In this document: positions 14,665-23,544 of the stretch, piece after piece
Layout: each line of letters opens with the position of its first letter
How positions within the stretch are numbered: the stretch's first letter is position 1
From: Umezawaea sp036375055
GTDB lineage: Bacteria > Actinomycetota > Actinomycetes > Mycobacteriales > Pseudonocardiaceae
Direction of reading: 5' to 3'
NCBI RefSeq assembly: GCF_036375055.1
Contig: NZ_DASUSQ010000146.1
Location: 1-64,000 of the forward strand
Length of the DNA stretch: 64,000 bases
The notes under the pieces: generated by a model
The model's input: the letters and a program-made list of their open reading frames with translations, nothing else
Told to the model about the DNA's origin: nothing
Database searches by the model: none
Program-made: the position numbers and the translations under genes

Positions 14665-17520
14665 TCAGCCCGCGGGCTGGTGCTGGTCGAGCAGCCGGTT
14701 CGTGATCAGCCGGACGGAGGGGAGCTTGAGCTCCTCCAGGATCGCCAGCGCCCGCAGCCACGCCTCCCGCGCCCCGGACCGGTCCCCCGCCTCCATCATC
14801 GTGTCGCCGAGCTCCACCAGCTCCTCGGCCTCGTACACCGGGATGTTCGCCTTCCGGTACAGCTCGACGGCCCGCCGCCGGTACGCGATGGCCCGGTCGA
14901 ACCGGCCGCGCAGCCGGTAGGACTCGGCCAGCACGACCCAGCAGTTGCCCTCGCCGTTGCCGTCCTCCAGCTCCCGGAAGATCGTCATGGCCTTCCTGGC
15001 CAGCGCGACGGCCTCGCCGTGCTCCCCGAGGTGGCTGCGGGCCCAGGCGATGCCCTGCAACGAGTTCGCCTGGCCGTGCAGGTCGCCCGCCTCCGCGTAG
15101 AGCGCGAGGGCCAGCTCGTGGTGGTGGGCGGCCTCCGCGAGCCTGCGGCCGCGGGAGAGGATCGACCCGAGCCCGCTGTGCACGTGGGCCTGCTCGTAGG
15201 TCAGCCCGAGGAGGCGGAAGATCTCCTGGGTGCGGTTGAGCAGCGCGATGGCCTCGGCGGGCCGGTCGAGGTAGTGGCGGGCCCCGGCGAGGCTGCGCAT
15301 GGCGAGGGCGCGGCCGAGCTGGTCGCCCTCGATCTCGGACACGGCCACCACGACGGACATGATCGAGTCCCACTCGTGCCACAGGCCCTGGTACTGGAGG
15401 TACTGCTGCATCGACAGGGCGAGACCCCTGGCGTAGGCGGGACGGCCCGTCGTGGCGGTGTGCCGGACGACGGCCATGAGCACCTGGTGCTCGGCGGCCA
15501 TCCAGCGGGTCGCCCGGTCGTCGTCCTCGACGGGCTCCGGGCGCACGCCGGGCAGCGGTTCGCCGGGGCTCTCCGGGATCATCCTCGGCCTGAGCAGCAC
15601 GTTGGCCCGGTGCGCGGTCTGCCGGTAGTGGTCGAGCAACCGGTCGAGCGCCTCCGCGCGGTCCGAGTCGGAGTCCAGCTCCCGGCTCAGCTCGGCGGCG
15701 TACACCTGGATGAGCTCGTGGGCGGCGTACCGGCGCGGCACGTGCTCGGTGACCAGCCTGCCGCGGACGAGTTCGTACAGCAGGCGGCGGGTCTCCCTGG
15801 CGTCCGCGCCGAGCAGGCTCGCGGCGGCGGCGAGCGAGACGTCCGGTCCGGGGTGCAGCGACAGCAGGCGGAACAGCCGCGCGGCGCGCTCGCCGAGCAT
15901 CCGGTACGACCAGGAGAAGACGGTCCGCACGTCGCCGCTGCTGCCGTCGTCGAAGGCGTCCAGGCTGCCCTCGCTGTCCTTCAGCTCGTCGGCGATCGCG
16001 GCCAGCGGGAACTCCGGGCGGGCGGCGGCCCGCGCGGCGACGAGGCTGAGCGCGAGCGGCAGGCCCGCGCAGAACCGGACCACGTCGTCGACCGCGTGCG
16101 GTTCCGCGCCGACCCGGCGGGCGCCGATCCGGCGCACCAGGTTCTCCCTCGCCTCCGCGGCGCCCAGCACGTCGAGCGACACGAGGTGCGCCCCGTCGGT
16201 CGCCATCAGCCCGGTCAGCCTGTCGCGGCTGGTGATGACCACCAGGCAGGTCGCCGAGCCGGGCAGCAGGGGGCGGACCTGGTTGGCGTCGCGCGCGTTG
16301 TCCAGCACCACGAGCATCCGCCTGCCCGCAGTGAGGCTGCGGTACAGGCCCGTCTGCTCGTCCACGGTGGACGGCATCCTGGTCGGCGGCACGTCGAGCG
16401 CGCCCAGGAACCCGCGCAGCGCCTCGCCGGGGTCCAGCACCGCTCCGCTGCGGTCGAACCCGCGCAGGTTCACGTACAGCTGCCCGTCGGGGTACAGCTC
16501 GGACACCGCGTGCGCGAAGTGCACCGCGAGGGTGGTCTTCCCGGTGCCGGGCATCCCGTCGATCGCGCAGATCACCGTGGACGGCGAGGCGGCCGGGTCC
16601 TCGGGCACCAGCGCGCGCAGCGCCTCCAGCTCCGGGCGGCGACCGCTGAACGAGGGCAGGTCGGCGGGCAACTGGGCGGGCCGGATGCCGACGCGGAACA
16701 CCGACGGCGCCTCGGACCGCGCGGGTGCCCGCACGACGGGCGCGACCTCCTGCGCCAGGACCCGCTGGTGCGCCTCGCGCAGCGCGGGACCGGGTCCGAT
16801 GCCCAGCTCCCCGGACAGGCGCGTGCGCACGGTCTGGTAGATCCCCAGCGCCTCCGCCTGGTGGCCCGCCGCGGCGAGCAGCAGCATGACCTGGGCCTGG
16901 AGCGCCTCGTCCAGCCTGGCCCGCGCCGCGACGGACCGCAGGGCGGGCAGCAGCTCCTCGGCCATCCCGGCCTTGCGCGCGGTCTCGGCGGCGGTCCTGG
17001 CCAGTGCGAGCCGCTCGTTGTCGATCGCGGCGAACAGCGCGAGCGCGCGCGACCCGGCGACGAGCCCCTCGGCGCTGCGGCCCCGCCACAGCGCGAAGGC
17101 GCGGGCGAACAGCGGCACCGCGGCGGCGTGGTCACCGGCGGCGGCCAACCGCCCGGCCTCGGCGGCCAGCGCCCGGAACCGCAGCAGGTCCAGCGAGTCC
17201 TCGTCGACCCCGAGCTGGTAGCCCCCGGCCTTGCGGAGCAGCCAGGCGCCCGCGGCCCTCGGCGGCAGACCCGGCTCCAGCATCCGGCGCAGCAGCCCGA
17301 CGGACCGGTGCACCACGTTGACCGCGCTGCTCGGCGCGTTCTCGTCCCAGAGCAGGTCGACGAGTTCGCCCAGACCCACCGGTCTACCCCCGCGCGCCAG
17401 CAGGAACGCCAGCACGAGGCGCTGCTGCGGTGCGCCCAGATCGATCTCGACGTCGTCCCGCCACGCCCGGACGGGCCCCAGCACGGTGAAGCGCACCAGC
17501 GCGGCACCGCGTCCCGTCAA
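14665..17520 (-). CDS. SARP/AfsR-like regulator: BTAD + NB-ARC ATPase + TPR
   Basis: A 951-aa multidomain activator. Residues about 8-100 form the OmpR-like DNA-binding wing (FTVLGPVRAWRDDVEIDLGAPQQRLVLAFLLARGG). About 110-260 form the bacterial transcriptional activator domain, ending with the SARP hallmark RTRLSGELGIGPGPALREAHQRVL. From about 290 an NB-ARC domain with P-loop GMPGTGKTT (322-330) and Walker B MLVVLDNARD follows. The C-terminal 300 residues are TPR repeats. AfsR-type proteins integrate signals to switch on secondary metabolism in actinomycetes. No biosynthetic cluster lies directly beside it here, so its targets are unknown. Start could be a few codons in (GTG encoding VRFTVLG). 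Confidence 0.92.
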   Translation of the reverse strand: MTGRGAALVRFTVLGPVRAWRDDVEIDLGAPQQRLVLAFLLARGGRPVGLGELVDLLWDENAPSSAVNVVHRSVGLLRRMLEPGLPPRAAGAWLLRKAGGYQLGVDEDSLDLLRFRALAAEAGRLAAAGDHAAAVPLFARAFALWRGRSAEGLVAGSRALALFAAIDNERLALARTAAETARKAGMAEELLPALRSVAARARLDEALQAQVMLLLAAAGHQAEALGIYQTVRTRLSGELGIGPGPALREAHQRVLAQEVAPVVRAPARSEAPSVFRVGIRPAQLPADLPSFSGRRPELEALRALVPEDPAASPSTVICAIDGMPGTGKTTLAVHFAHAVSELYPDGQLYVNLRGFDRSGAVLDPGEALRGFLGALDVPPTRMPSTVDEQTGLYRSLTAGRRMLVVLDNARDANQVRPLLPGSATCLVVITSRDRLTGLMATDGAHLVSLDVLGAAEARENLVRRIGARRVGAEPHAVDDVVRFCAGLPLALSLVAARAAARPEFPLAAIADELKDSEGSLDAFDDGSSGDVRTVFSWSYRMLGERAARLFRLLSLHPGPDVSLAAAASLLGADARETRRLLYELVRGRLVTEHVPRRYAAHELIQVYAAELSRELDSDSDRAEALDRLLDHYRQTAHRANVLLRPRMIPESPGEPLPGVRPEPVEDDDRATRWMAAEHQVLMAVVRHTATTGRPAYARGLALSMQQYLQYQGLWHEWDSIMSVVVAVSEIEGDQLGRALAMRSLAGARHYLDRPAEAIALLNRTQEIFRLLGLTYEQAHVHSGLGSILSRGRRLAEAAHHHELALALYAEAGDLHGQANSLQGIAWARSHLGEHGEAVALARKAMTIFRELEDGNGEGNCWVVLAESYRLRGRFDRAIAYRRRAVELYRKANIPVYEAEELVELGDTMMEAGDRSGAREAWLRALAILEELKLPSVRLITNRLLDQHQPAG

Positions 17521-17754
17521 CTACCGGCCTCCTCGCCGCTCACGGCGCGTCACCCCCCGACGAAAACGGGGTTATCACACGGTACCAAAGAGCGGGGGCG
17601 GCTTCGGCCGATCGACCGACTCGATTGCGTTCCGAGCAAGTTTCTGCCCGAACGGGCACACCGGACCACTTGCGGCAGAGGTCTGGTCCCGTTCGCGGAC
17701 AACGGGAAAGACCGACCCGGACCGCCGCGCCCGCCGGACGACGAGACCCATCAG

Positions 17755-17766
17755 TCCACTGTGGAC
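17755..17766. repeat. TCCACTGTGGAC, one copy of a recurring 12-bp word
   Basis: Intergenic copy of the recurring word TCC-R-N-W-GTGGAC; with the preceding G it forms the 13-bp palindrome GTCCACTGTGGAC. Other copies start at 27194, 29824, 30442, 33728, 41585, 50055, 50135 and 61691, with a near match at 58745. The rest of the 17521-17778 gap shows nothing else I can name. Confidence 0.5.
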
Positions 17767-17778
17767 CCAATGGTGCCG

Positions 17779-18147
17779 TCAGCCCTCCAGCGCGGCCTCC
17801 AGCGTCGGGTAGACCTCCAGCAGGTCGTCCAGCGCGGTGAGTTCGAGCGGTCGCGACACCGCGCGGTTCGCGACGACGAGGCGGAACCCGCCGCCGAGCA
17901 GCCCCCGCCGGTGGCAGCGCACCAGCGCGCTGAGCCCGGTCGAGTCGAGGAACGTCACGCCCGCCAGGTCGAGGACGAGCGGAAGGTCCTCCCGCACGAC
18001 CGCGTCGATCCGCTCCTCCAGGTCCGGCACCGTGACCACGTCGACCTCGCCCGCGACGGCGACCACCACCGCTCCCCGCTCCTCCCGGTGGTCCACGCCC
18101 AGCCACGAGACGCCCGCGTCGGGGTCCTGTCCGGGAACCGTGCGCAT
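17779..18147 (-). CDS. STAS-domain anti-anti-sigma factor (RsbV/SpoIIAA-like)
   Basis: A 122-aa STAS protein: RGAVVVAVAGEVDVVTVPDLEERIDAVV, then LVLDLAGVTFLDSTGLSALVRCHRR with the phosphorylatable Ser in the DSTG loop, then FRLVVANRAVSRPLELTALDDLLEVYPTLEAAL. Such proteins free a sigma factor by binding its anti-sigma kinase when unphosphorylated. ATG 18147 has GGAGAG 6 nt upstream and starts MRTVPGQ; the frame is open further up. No RsbW-type kinase is adjacent, so the partner is elsewhere; the SpoIIE-type phosphatase RsbP at 24781-25962 is a natural upstream partner. Divergent from the MerR-like gene. Confidence 0.9.
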   Translation of the reverse strand: MRTVPGQDPDAGVSWLGVDHREERGAVVVAVAGEVDVVTVPDLEERIDAVVREDLPLVLDLAGVTFLDSTGLSALVRCHRRGLLGGGFRLVVANRAVSRPLELTALDDLLEVYPTLEAALEG

Positions 18148-18288
18148 GACGATCTCTCCTCGCCTGGGTGGCCCTGGGGCCTCGTCCCGGAAATCTACAG
18201 CGGCGATAGTAGACATTGATCGACGATCCGCATAGAGTTTGTTTTCCAGCGGGTTGAGCTACGCTCCCGCGCCACTCGGAAAGGCCCT

Positions 18289-18633
18289 ATGGACCCGACA
18301 CCCGGCACACCCGACCAGGACGCGAACAGCAGGTTCGACGACGAGGACTACCCGGCCTACTCGATGGGCCGCGCCGCCGAGATCCTCGGCGTGACCCAGG
18401 TCTTCCTGCGCAGCCTGGACAGCGCGGGACTCATCACCCCGCAGCGGTCCGAGGGCGGCCACCGCCGCTACTCCCGCTACCAGCTGGAGCTCGCGGGCCG
18501 CGTCAGGGAACTGCTGGACCGGGGCACAGCGGTCGACGCCGCGTGCCGGATCGTCGCCCTGGAGGACCAGCTCGCCGAAGCGTTGCGGGCCAACGAGGTG
18601 CTGGAGCGGTCGCGACGGGAGGGACCGGGGTGA
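18289..18633 (+). CDS. Short MerR/HspR-like transcriptional regulator
   Basis: A 114-aa protein with a MerR-type winged helix, YSMGRAAEILGVTQVFLRSLDSAGLITPQRSEGGHRRYSRYQLELAGRVRELL, and a short C-terminal coiled coil, IVALEDQLAEALRANEVLERS. The lack of a ligand-binding domain and the helix like that of HspR place it with HspR/BldC-like small MerR proteins that repress chaperone or developmental genes. Divergent from the STAS gene; upstream of the receiver gene on the same strand with about 50 bp between. Targets unknown. Confidence 0.85.
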   Translation: MDPTPGTPDQDANSRFDDEDYPAYSMGRAAEILGVTQVFLRSLDSAGLITPQRSEGGHRRYSRYQLELAGRVRELLDRGTAVDAACRIVALEDQLAEALRANEVLERSRREGPG

Positions 18634-18685
18634 GCCACGACCGTCACGGACCACCCCGACGTGGCACGATGGCCCCCACAGGCTC

Positions 18686-19153
18686 GTGCCGATCCCAGGA
18701 ATGGACGCCGCCGTGATGGTTCCCGCCGCACCGGCGATCGACGTCCTCCTGATCGAGGACGACCCCGGCGACGCCCTCATCACCGAGGAGGCGTTCGAGC
18801 GCCACCGCATCGTCAACCGGCTGCACCAGGTGCGCGACGGCGTCGAGGCGCTGGCGTTCCTGCGCAAGGAGGGCGAGTACGCGGACGCGCCCCGGCCCGA
18901 CCTGATCCTGCTGGACCTCAACCTCCCCCGCATGGCGGGCCACGAGGTCCTCTCGGAGATCAAGCAGGACGCGGACCTCCGCCGCATCCCGGTGGTCGTG
19001 CTGACGACGTCCGGCGCCGAGGAGGACGTGCTGCGCAGCTACCAGCTGCACGCGAACGCGTTCGTGACCAAACCGGTCGACTTCGACGCGTTCGTGACGG
19101 CCATTCAGCACATCGACGACTTCTTCATCACCGTGGTCGCCCGCCCGCGGTAG
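18686..19153 (+). CDS. Single-domain response regulator (CheY/Rcp1-like)
   Basis: A protein of up to 155 aa that is a lone receiver domain: VLLIEDDPGDALITEEAFERH (acidic pair EDD), RPDLILLDLNLPRMAGHEVL with phospho-accepting Asp in LLDLNLP, VVVLTTSGAEEDV (Thr switch) and FVTKPVDFDAF (Lys). The GDALITEEAF and NAFVTKPVDFDAF features match Rcp1-like regulators that pair with hybrid kinases or phytochromes. No output domain. Start uncertain: GTG 18686, ATG 18701 and ATG 18716 all lie before the conserved part. No kinase is adjacent. Confidence 0.9.
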   Translation: MPIPGMDAAVMVPAAPAIDVLLIEDDPGDALITEEAFERHRIVNRLHQVRDGVEALAFLRKEGEYADAPRPDLILLDLNLPRMAGHEVLSEIKQDADLRRIPVVVLTTSGAEEDVLRSYQLHANAFVTKPVDFDAFVTAIQHIDDFFITVVARPR

Positions 19154-19381
19154 TGGACGCCGGGCCGCGCGGTCACCTCGACCGCCACCGGCACGCCCGC
19201 GCTGCCCCACGGGTGCGGCACCGCGTGGCGGAACGACCGGTCCGACCTCGGCGGCGTCGGCCAGTACGCCGTCGACGTCACGCCGGTGTCGAAGCGCGCG
19301 GCGATGCCCGACGTCGTCCACGCCTCGAACACCGTGACCGGGGCGGTGAAGGGCCTGACCAACGCACCGGTCACGCCCTAG
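19154..19381 (+). pseudogene. C-terminal fragment of a secreted protein gene (remnant)
   Basis: From the codon after the response-regulator TAG, in the same frame, 75 codons stay open with nearly every third base G or C, encoding WTPGRAVTSTATGTPALPHG...DRSDLGGVGQYAVDVTPVSK...PDVVHASNTVTGAVKGLTNAPVTP and then TAG. The composition (Thr/Val/Gly/Ala, AVDVTPVS) is that of an extracellular beta domain. There is no start codon or Shine-Dalgarno at the front, so it is probably the tail of a gene whose 5' part was deleted. Readthrough of the response-regulator stop is a less likely alternative. Confidence 0.45.
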
Positions 19382-19428
19382 TCCCGCGCGCGACCGGGCC
19401 CGGCGGAGGTCAGGAGCCCGGTCCGCGG

Positions 19429-21537
19429 TCACTCCCGCTCCGCCGCCCACACCACCGACGGCTGCACGTCCCAGTTCTCCGCCACGTCCGGCTTGCCGAA
19501 CAGGTACCCCTGCGCGTAGTCGCAGCCCGCCGCCCTCAGCCACTCGGCCTGGGAGGGGGTTTCGATGCCCTCGGCGACCGCCACCGCGCCCAGGACCCTC
19601 GTCAGGTCGATGATGCAGCGGACGACGCCCGCCGTGCGGCCGGACTCGCCCAGTTCCGCGGTGAACGACTTGTCGATCTTCACGACGTCGAACGGGTAGC
19701 GCTGGAGGTAGCTCAGCGACGAGTAGCCGGTGCCGAAGTCGTCCAGCGCCACGCGCACGCCCGCGTCGCGGACGGCCATCAGGGTGCGCATGGCGACCTC
19801 GTCGGCCCACACCGACTCGGTGACCTCGATCGTCAGCCCGCCGGGGCGCAGGCCGGTCGTGGTGAGCACCTGGTCGAGGGTGTCGAGGAAACCCGCCTGG
19901 GAGAGCTGGCGGGTGGACACGTTGACCGTGACGCCGATGGACCGCTCCTGCCAGCGCACGGCCTGCTCGCAGGCGTCGAGCAGCACGCGGTTGCCCAGCG
20001 GCACGATGAGGCCGGTCTCCTCGGCGAGCCCGATGAACTCGACCGGGCTCAGCAGGCCGTGGCCGGGGCGCTGCCAGCGGACGAGCGCTTCGGCGCCGGT
20101 CACGCGACCGCTCGCCAGGTCCACGATCGGCTGGTAGTGCAGGACGAGCTGGCCGCTGTCGATGGCGGCGCGCAGGTCGACCTTGTCGCGCTGCCGCGCC
20201 AGCGCCTGCTCGCCCATCTCCGGGTGGAACAGCCGGTGGCGGGCGCCGCCCTCGCGCTTGGCGACGTACATGGCGGTGTCGGCGTCGCGCAGCAGGTCGG
20301 CCGCGACGCCGTCGCGCTCGGCCACCGCGATCCCGACGCTGGCGCGGATCACCAGCTCGTAGCCGAACGCGGACAGCGGCTCGGCCAGCGCGTCGAGGAT
20401 CCGGTCGGCGAGCCGGACGCCGGCGGCGGTGTCGTGGCCGGGGGCGAGGACGGCGAACTCGTCACCCCCTATCCGCGCGGCGACCGCGCCGGGGCCGACG
20501 GCCGAGTGGATGCGGTCGGCGGCCGACACCAGGTACTCGTCACCGGCCTCGTGGCCCTCGGTGTCGTTGATCTCCTTGAACTGGTCGAGGTCGATGACCA
20601 GCAGGCCGACGGGGCCGCCGTCGCCGGGCACGGCCTGGTCGACGAGGTGCAGGAAGTGCGCGCGGCCGACGAGCCCGGTCAGCTCGTCGCGCTCGGAACG
20701 GGTGCGCAGCGCCTCCTCGCGGCGGGACCGGGCGCTCACGTCCACCACGGCGACCAGCGTGCGGTCCGGGTCGACGGGCGTGGGGTGCAGCGCGAGCACC
20801 CCGGTCCGGCCGACCCGGACCTCCACCGGGTCCGACGCGGTGCGGCAGCCGTGGTCGCAGGCGGTGATGTCGGGGCCGTGGGGGCACGGCACCGCGCCCG
20901 GCTCCGACCAGTCGAGCAGGGCCCGCGCGCGGTCGTTGTGCAGCCGCGGCACGCCGTCGCGGCCGAGCAGCACCAGGCCGACGGGGCTGGCCTGCACGAC
21001 CGCCGAGAGGGTCAGGTGGGCGGAGTCGGCGGCCTCGGCCGCGCCCACGACCTTGTACAGCGCCCCCGAGCCGATCACCAGGCCCACGAGCGGCATGAGG
21101 CTGCCCACCAGCGCGTCGATGCCGTGCGGCTGCGAGTCGAGACCCAGCCCGATGGCCGCGCCGAGCCCGACCACGTACCCCAGCAGCGCGGGTGTCGCCT
21201 TGAGCGGGAACCACGCCGTCCCGCCGCGCAGCGACCGCCGGACGGTCACGCCGAAGAGGAACCCGATCACCGGCTGCGGGCCGGGCAGCGCGAGGAACGC
21301 CGACACCGCGACCACGCCCTCCGCGACGGCCACCCACCACGCGTCGCCGTCCGGGCTCACCACCCACGTCGTGAGCACCACGACCGCGAGCGCCACCAGC
21401 GGGTGGTGCAGCGGCCCCTGCCCCGTGCCGACGAGCGCCGCCAGCAGTGCGAGCCCGCCCATCCAGGCGAACGCGCTGGTGAGCAGGCGTACTCCCCGTA
21501 GTTCAACCTTGTCCCGCGCTGTCGCCACCTCGTCCAC
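19429..21537 (-). CDS. Membrane PAS-GGDEF-EAL cyclic-di-GMP protein
   Basis: About 702 aa. N-terminal block of 6-8 membrane helices (GVRLLTSAFAWMGGLALLAALVG onward), a PAS-like segment (VVQASPVGLVLLGRDGVPRLHNDRARALLDW) with a cysteine cluster (CPHGPDITACDHGC), then a GGDEF domain with intact RIGGDEFAVLAPG and an EAL domain with GAEALVRWQRP, VTESVW, ALDDFGTGYSSLSYL and AVAEGIETPSQ. Both active-site sets look complete, so it could make and degrade c-di-GMP; in actinomycetes this controls development and antibiotic production. The frame is open across an upstream terminator, so the real start is downstream of it: GTG 21537 or GTG 21528. Confidence 0.88.
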   Translation of the reverse strand: MDEVATARDKVELRGVRLLTSAFAWMGGLALLAALVGTGQGPLHHPLVALAVVVLTTWVVSPDGDAWWVAVAEGVVAVSAFLALPGPQPVIGFLFGVTVRRSLRGGTAWFPLKATPALLGYVVGLGAAIGLGLDSQPHGIDALVGSLMPLVGLVIGSGALYKVVGAAEAADSAHLTLSAVVQASPVGLVLLGRDGVPRLHNDRARALLDWSEPGAVPCPHGPDITACDHGCRTASDPVEVRVGRTGVLALHPTPVDPDRTLVAVVDVSARSRREEALRTRSERDELTGLVGRAHFLHLVDQAVPGDGGPVGLLVIDLDQFKEINDTEGHEAGDEYLVSAADRIHSAVGPGAVAARIGGDEFAVLAPGHDTAAGVRLADRILDALAEPLSAFGYELVIRASVGIAVAERDGVAADLLRDADTAMYVAKREGGARHRLFHPEMGEQALARQRDKVDLRAAIDSGQLVLHYQPIVDLASGRVTGAEALVRWQRPGHGLLSPVEFIGLAEETGLIVPLGNRVLLDACEQAVRWQERSIGVTVNVSTRQLSQAGFLDTLDQVLTTTGLRPGGLTIEVTESVWADEVAMRTLMAVRDAGVRVALDDFGTGYSSLSYLQRYPFDVVKIDKSFTAELGESGRTAGVVRCIIDLTRVLGAVAVAEGIETPSQAEWLRAAGCDYAQGYLFGKPDVAENWDVQPSVVWAAERE

Positions 21538-21699
21538 CGGTTCCGCGGTCGGCGCCGAAACCCCCAGGTCGTGGCGCGGCCGACACCTTTCGTGCGAAGG
21601 CTCGCAAGGTGCAATCGTCGCACGACCGGGACAACCGCCACCAGGGTGATCGAACGACCGGTGACGACCGGAAGGACCATCCTTTGTAGACCAGAAGTG

Positions 21700-21732
21700 C
21701 GGCGGAAGGCCCGTTGGCCAGGCCTTCCGCCG
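21700..21732 (-). terminator. Rho-independent-like terminator after PepSY gene
   Basis: Perfect 12-bp inverted repeat CGGCGGAAGGCC / GGCCTTCCGCCG around a 9-nt loop, beginning 8 bp past the stop of the PepSY gene on the minus strand. No U-tract. It separates the PepSY transcript from the GGDEF-EAL gene downstream. Confidence 0.8.
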
Positions 21733-21739
21733 CGGCGGA

Positions 21740-22192
21740 CTAGTAACCGCGACCGCCTCGACCCCACCGGCCGGAACCGTGACCACGACCGGGGCCGTGG
21801 GGCCGTCCGTCCGCGCACACCTCCCCGGTCTCCTCGTCGACCCGCACGTCGTGGCGGCGTCCGTCCTGCCCCTCGATCCGCACGTGCCACACCCACCGGC
21901 CGTGCTCCCACTCCCGTTCGGAGCGCTCCACGCGCCCCCCGCCCACCTCGTCGAGCGCCTTCCGCTCCGCCTCCTCCGCCGTCAGCCCGGCGGCGGCCGA
22001 CGAGGACGGGGCGGCGGAGGAGGTCGACGTGGACGGCGGCGCCGACGCGGTGGTCGACCTGACCGAGGTGGACGTCCCGCCGGTGGTCGCGACGGTGCCG
22101 TCGGAGCCCGTGAAGGCCGCCGCCGCGGTCCCCGCGGTCACCAGCAGCGCGAGCGTTCCGCCCACGAGGGCGGCCCTGTTCCAGTTCGACAC
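21740..22192 (-). CDS. Secreted or anchored PepSY-domain protein
   Basis: A 150-aa exported protein: signal-like N-terminus (NRAALVGGTLALLVTAGTAAAAF), a long Ser/Thr/Ala low-complexity linker, one PepSY motif (GLTAEEAERKALDEVGGGRVERSEREWEHGRWVWHVRIEGQDGRRHDVRVDEETGEV), and a Gly/Arg/His-rich tail. PepSY domains often inhibit secreted peptidases or sense at the surface. It lies about 90 bp downstream of a histidine kinase gene on the same strand, so the two-component pair may control it or use it as an accessory sensor. Followed by a strong terminator. Confidence 0.85.
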   Translation of the reverse strand: MSNWNRAALVGGTLALLVTAGTAAAAFTGSDGTVATTGGTSTSVRSTTASAPPSTSTSSAAPSSSAAAGLTAEEAERKALDEVGGGRVERSEREWEHGRWVWHVRIEGQDGRRHDVRVDEETGEVCADGRPHGPGRGHGSGRWGRGGRGY

Positions 22193-22278
22193 GATCGGCC
22201 CCTTTCCGTTGTGGCTGGACAGGAGCGACGGTGCCGGGCGGAGGCCTAGCGGCGCGCTGCCGCGGGGTTAACGGGTTC

Positions 22279-23538
22279 CTAAGGGGGCGGTCCGAGGTCG
22301 ACGGTCACGAGCAGACCACCGTGCTCCGACGGGCCGATCCGCAGCCCGCCGCCCGCCTGCTCCGCGGTGCGCCGCACGATGTCGAGCCCCAGCCCGCTGG
22401 ACCCCGACCCGCTGCTCCCGCGACGCACGGCGGCGGCGTCGGTCCCCGGCCCGGCGTCGGCCACCTCCAGCCTGGCCCCGCCGTCCTCACGGGCCAGCAG
22501 CGCGACGCGGAAGTCCGTGCCGTCCGGGGTGTGCGCGAACACGTTGCCCAGCAGCGCGTCCACGCCCGCTTCGAGGTCGGCCTTCGCGACGGCGACCGGG
22601 AGCGGCCCCTCCGGCACGTCCACGCCGACCCCGCGGTCGGTGTCCTCGGCGAGCACGAGCCAGAACGCGACCCGCTCCCGCACCACCTCGGCGGCGTCGC
22701 AGCCGCCCGCCGGGTCGACACCGCGCCGCCGGGCCTGCTCGATCACCTGGGTCACGGCCCGCTGCACCGCGTCGACGCCCGCCCCGATGCGGTCGGCGTC
22801 GGCGGGGTCGCCCAGCGCCTCGGCGTCCAGCCGCAGCGCCATCAGCGGGGTCCGCACCCGGTGGGACAGGTCGGCGATGGTCTCCCGCTCCTCGCGCAGC
22901 AGGTCGGCGATGCGGCCCGCGAGCCCGTTGAGCGCGGTCGCCACGACGCCGATCTCCCCCGGCGCGTCCGGATCGGCCCTGGCGTCCAGCTCACCGCGCG
23001 CCAGCCGGTGCGACACGGCGGCCAGCGAGATGGTGGCCCGCACCAGCGACCTCGCCAGCCGGTCGGCGACCACGAGGCTGACCGCGAGCAGCGCCACGGC
23101 GAGGCCGACCAGCAGCAGCCACGCCCGGTCGACCCCGGCCGTGAGCCGCGCGTCGGGCACGAACGTGCGGATCACCCCGATCGTGCCGGTGGGGCCCGCC
23201 ACCGCGAACACGATCTCCCGGCCGCCGGGCACGTCACCGGTCGCGCTGGTGCCGCGGAAGGCCAGCTCCACCAGCGAGGTGCGCCGCGCGGTCGCGCCCA
23301 GCGTGCTGCCGTCGGCCAGGAAGACCGTGGCGTCGGTGTCGACCTGCCGCACGCTCAGCGACAGCGCGGCGGCGTCGGTGGTGGCGACCAGCGCGCTGAG
23401 CGACTGCGCCCGCACGGTCGCCGCCTGCACGGCCCGGTCGGCGGCCACGTCGCGGATCAGCAGCGCCAGCGGCAGCAGGAACGCCACCAGCACCAGCGAG
23501 GTGGTCGCGCCGACCAGCAGCAGCACCCGTCGTCGCAC
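22279..23538 (-). CDS. Sensor histidine kinase (HAMP-HisKA-HATPase)
   Basis: A 419-aa membrane kinase: TM1 at about 5-28, an extracytoplasmic sensor of about 110 residues, TM2 (LLLVGLAVALLAVSLVVADRLA), HAMP, H-box TIADLSHRVRTPLMALRLDAEAL with the phospho-His, N-box-like DALLGNVFAHTPDG, and ATP boxes DAGPG and SSGLGLDIVRR. Six bases separate it from the upstream OmpR-type regulator gene, so they form one operon. The downstream PepSY gene is a candidate partner. Signal unknown. Confidence 0.92.
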   Translation of the reverse strand: MRRRVLLLVGATTSLVLVAFLLPLALLIRDVAADRAVQAATVRAQSLSALVATTDAAALSLSVRQVDTDATVFLADGSTLGATARRTSLVELAFRGTSATGDVPGGREIVFAVAGPTGTIGVIRTFVPDARLTAGVDRAWLLLVGLAVALLAVSLVVADRLARSLVRATISLAAVSHRLARGELDARADPDAPGEIGVVATALNGLAGRIADLLREERETIADLSHRVRTPLMALRLDAEALGDPADADRIGAGVDAVQRAVTQVIEQARRRGVDPAGGCDAAEVVRERVAFWLVLAEDTDRGVGVDVPEGPLPVAVAKADLEAGVDALLGNVFAHTPDGTDFRVALLAREDGGARLEVADAGPGTDAAAVRRGSSGSGSSGLGLDIVRRTAEQAGGGLRIGPSEHGGLLVTVDLGPPP

Positions 23539-23544
23539 GGGCGG

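Noticed and set aside
14539..18219. 1226-aa open frame on the plus strand
   Set aside because: It is antisense to the SARP-type regulator and STAS genes; the translation is low-complexity Arg/Gly/Val/Gln text typical of high-GC shadow frames.
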